DNA of 33,669 nt from Pseudobacteriovorax antillogorgiicola (GTDB lineage: Bacteria > Bdellovibrionota_B > Oligoflexia > Oligoflexales > CAIYRB01): NCBI GenBank assembly GCA_945862295.1, contig CAMAXT010000023.1, positions 1 to 33,669 of the forward strand. Reading direction: 5' to 3'. Shown here piece by piece: positions 31,648 through 33,669 of this stretch; position 1 is the stretch's first letter; every line of letters starts with the position of its first letter. The notes under the pieces were generated by a model. The model saw nothing but the letters and a program-made list of their open reading frames with translations, was not told the DNA's origin and made no database searches. A program made the position numbers and the translations under genes.

Positions 31648-32517
31648 TTGGGAAACAGAATCATCGCTATCGTTGGAACGGGAAGTGTGGCTTCTGCGGT
31701 CGGTTGGACCTTAACGGAGCTAGATTTTGAGTTTTATTTCATTGGTCGCAATGGTCCGACTGAGTGGTCATACACTTTCAATGCCGACGGGCAAGCAACT
31801 TATATAAAATCTTTTGTTCCAAAAGACTTAACTAAGACTAGTTTGGTTTTCTTTTGTGTGAAGTCATATGACCTTGCGAGTTCCTTCCAGCAACTGAAAC
31901 TTTTTTCACAAAATGTTATTGCAGTCTCTTTAGCGAATGGTGAGGTAAGTCAATTGCTTGCCTCGGGTCAGAATACATTTAAACATCATCTGTTTCGTGC
32001 TGGCTTTTCAACTGTCGCCGTAAATAAACAACAACAGGATGAATTCACGTTGCGGTCTAGTAAGGGAGAGATTCAGTTCGGCCCTTTAAAGACATCTGAT
32101 CAAGAGACTGAGCTAGAGCAGGCGATAACGTCAGCGGGCACGCCTTTTGTTTGGAATCCGAGGATTTTACTTTATCAGCGAAGAAAATGGCTATTTAACA
32201 CGGTGATCAATACGCTAACCGCTGCTAGAAAGTTGCCGTGTAACGGCGACCTTTTGGTTGACATGCCGATGCTGACGGCAGTTTTTGATGAGGCCTACCA
32301 TTTAGGTAAAGACCTATGGGGTGGGTGGGGTTTCGCTCGAGGCGACATGTTTAGCACTATGATTAAATTAATCGAAGACACATCAGCAAACGAAAGCTCG
32401 ATGGCTGCTGATGTTCGCTTTGGTCGCCGCACAGAGTCTCAATACCTTGCTGGGCTTGCTATTGACAAAGAAAAAAGCAAATACCCTTTGCTAAGGTCCT
32501 TGCACGCGCTGCTGTAG
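31648..32517 (+). CDS. Ketopantoate reductase-like (ApbA/PanE family) oxidoreductase
   Basis: 289 residues with a TTG start preceded by GGGGGG. The N-terminal Rossmann motif is IIAIVGTGSVASAVGWTL (GxGxxxS), with VFFCVKSYDLASSF matching the VKxxD segment and VIAVSLANGEV replacing the usual LQNG. The C-terminal helical domain has KWLFNTVINTLTAARKLPC (the KxxxNxxxN active-site region) and ANESSMAADVRFGRRTESQY (family SSMxxDxxxGRxTE). It would reduce 2-dehydropantoate or another 2-keto acid with NADPH. Changes at LQNG leave the substrate open, so I give no gene symbol. It lies alone between two pseudo-receiver/TPR genes, divergent from one and convergent with the other. Confidence 0.8.
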   Translation: MGNRIIAIVGTGSVASAVGWTLTELDFEFYFIGRNGPTEWSYTFNADGQATYIKSFVPKDLTKTSLVFFCVKSYDLASSFQQLKLFSQNVIAVSLANGEVSQLLASGQNTFKHHLFRAGFSTVAVNKQQQDEFTLRSSKGEIQFGPLKTSDQETELEQAITSAGTPFVWNPRILLYQRRKWLFNTVINTLTAARKLPCNGDLLVDMPMLTAVFDEAYHLGKDLWGGWGFARGDMFSTMIKLIEDTSANESSMAADVRFGRRTESQYLAGLAIDKEKSKYPLLRSLHALL

Positions 32518-32526
32518 TTATGAATA

Positions 32527-33669
32527 TTACGGGTTGAATATCCCCTCTTCGTTGACTGAGTCTGAGAAGTCGAACGAGGCCTCGTTTCTGCTTTTTGTTG
32601 CAGGCTTCTTTTTCAGGTTTGGGAACTGGATTTCTAAGCCCAACTTGATAGCCATCGCGTTGGCGTTATACATTGCATTATAGAAGGTATTATCAATCGC
32701 TGCCGCTTTACCAAAGCACGAAAGTGCTTGTTGGGGCGACCCTAGCTTCATATAGGCAATTCCTAAATTGTAAAATAGGCGGGATGCGGCCGTTTCTTTT
32801 TTGCCGATCGTACCAATAGCGGTTATGTAAAGTTGAATGCCGTTGTTAAACCGGCCTTGCCTGATGGAAAGAATCGCTGCGTTGTTGAAAAGAGACGCTA
32901 GCTCACGTGGACTTGTTACCTGGCGCATAAGGCTCAATGCTTCGTTAACATCTCCAGAAAGGAGTTTACACTGGATTTTTCCGTCCTGGGCTTCTTTGCG
33001 ATCGGAATCAATCGTTAAAGCCATCTCAAAGCTTTCAAGTGCTTCTTTAACTTTTGCTAAGTTGAGTAAGACATTTCCTAAATCGATCAAGCGGTCGACA
33101 TTGTATGGATTGATTAATTTACATTCGATCAAGATCTCTTCAGCATCACCATATGCTCCACTGTGCATGAGACAGCGTGCTTTCATATGCTTGACACGGA
33201 GATTGTTGTCTCCGAGATCAGTGATGCTTTCGGTAATTGCTTTGGCTTGCGACCATTCATCTTTTTGAATGTAGTTTTCGGCCAATTCGCAGGCGACACG
33301 GCTATTACCCGGAAAGCGACCATAAAGGTCGAGCAGAAGAAATTCGGACATCTCCCAGTCACCGCGCATACGAGCATCAGCGATGCGAATCATAGTATTA
33401 CGAATTCCGACTTCATCGCGTTCTTCGTCAAAGATGACTTGCAGATAGGTCTGAATTGCTGAACGTGAAATTTCACCAGCGTGAACTCGCGAGATATTAT
33501 ATTCCGTTGCGTAGCTGATGATAGTCGGAGTCATCTCTTGCGTGATGAGTAAGATTGGTCTTGTATCGACGTTAAACGAACCTTGCGCCGCGCTAAAGAC
33601 TGAGTTTAATATGACTGCGTCGTGATCGGAATCAACGAGTAGCATTGCTGAACTGTTGAGAATCATTTG
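32527..33669 (-). CDS. Receiver-like/TPR protein, 5' end beyond the window
   Basis: At least 380 codons; the frame is still open at the last base, and the Met at 33666 is probably internal because the visible receiver part begins at its third strand (SSAMLLVDSDHD, then RPILLITQEMTPTIISYATE and YNISRVHAGEISRSAIQTYL). The first half of the receiver must lie outside. Whether the phosphoacceptor is Asp12 or Asp14 of the visible part is uncertain, and the fifth strand lacks the usual Lys-Pro. TPR-like units follow (SEFLLLDLYGRFPGNSRVAC, KHMKARCLMHSGAYGDAEEI, EALESFEMALTIDSDRKEAQ, RLFYNLGIAYMKLGSPQQAL), then a polar C-terminal tail. Same architecture as the 420-residue protein upstream. Confidence 0.75.
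   Translation of the reverse strand, partial: QMILNSSAMLLVDSDHDAVILNSVFSAAQGSFNVDTRPILLITQEMTPTIISYATEYNISRVHAGEISRSAIQTYLQVIFDEERDEVGIRNTMIRIADARMRGDWEMSEFLLLDLYGRFPGNSRVACELAENYIQKDEWSQAKAITESITDLGDNNLRVKHMKARCLMHSGAYGDAEEILIECKLINPYNVDRLIDLGNVLLNLAKVKEALESFEMALTIDSDRKEAQDGKIQCKLLSGDVNEALSLMRQVTSPRELASLFNNAAILSIRQGRFNNGIQLYITAIGTIGKKETAASRLFYNLGIAYMKLGSPQQALSCFGKAAAIDNTFYNAMYNANAMAIKLGLEIQFPNLKKKPATKSRNEASFDFSDSVNEEGIFNP

Noticed and set aside
1-33669. tRNA, rRNA or a complete insertion sequence
   Set aside because: No T-loop/acceptor pattern, rRNA segment or transposase gene was recognised on either strand by eye.

Overview
The window looks like chromosomal DNA of a Gram-negative, probably free-living or predatory-type bacterium. 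Evidence: many predicted lipoprotein or exported proteins, a TPR protein ending in an outer-membrane beta-barrel, an omega subunit of RNA polymerase, and several pseudo-receiver/TPR proteins. The gene style (low operon density, many orphan lipoproteins, moderate GC, TPR-fused degenerate receivers) resembles Bdellovibrionota/Oligoflexia or other former Deltaproteobacteria. That placement is inference; no rRNA or other taxonomic marker is present apart from rpoZ.

Layout. (1) 1-3.5 kb: a PAP2-type membrane phosphatase, a lipoprotein with a GGADA pentapeptide repeat, a RAYT/REP-like long hairpin, and a tandem cyclic-nucleotide-binding-fold protein. (2) 3.5-7.8 kb, minus strand: a four-gene operon of a TPR/beta-barrel protein, two small unknown proteins and the NAD(P)H-hydrate repair enzyme Nnr. 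(3) 8.0-12.4 kb, plus strand: a 40-residue lysine-rich protein, then a YejA/B/E-like peptide ABC importer (binding protein and two permeases) without an ATPase. (4) 12.4-16.5 kb, minus strand: a large unknown lipoprotein and a two-gene unit of an alpha/beta hydrolase and a methyltransferase-fold protein. (5) 16.7-18.0 kb: an AT-rich cassette holding a nucleotidyltransferase-fold gene and a protein with a C-terminal ribbon-helix-helix domain. A 13-bp inverted repeat covers its promoter, and 59-bp imperfect direct repeats flank it. This is the most system-like part of the window. (6) 18.0-20.3 kb: envelope/stress proteins (a glycine-zipper 17M-like protein, a BON-domain protein, a DUF4189 protein). 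(7) 20.4-21.4 kb: the collapsed remains of an SGNH hydrolase-carbamoyltransferase-DUF5989 cluster. (8) 21.6-25.2 kb: two tandem paralogous small proteins, a small unknown protein with a coupled upstream ORF, rpoZ, and a HExxH metalloprotease-like lipoprotein. (9) 25.2-29.9 kb, minus strand: a PLP aminotransferase, a GT-C-like membrane protein and two methyltransferases, the first frameshifted in a homopolymer. (10) 30.0-33.7 kb: a beta-barrel gene remnant and two pseudo-receiver/TPR proteins flanking a ketopantoate-reductase-like gene; the last gene runs off the window.

Within the cassette, the inferred logic is an autoregulated toxin-antitoxin-like pair: the RHH protein would bind the palindrome that contains both promoter hexamers and neutralise, or be neutralised with, the nucleotidyltransferase. 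The minus-strand 25-30 kb unit probably builds or modifies a membrane-linked glycan or lipid. No tRNA, rRNA, CRISPR array, complete insertion sequence or replication origin was recognised.
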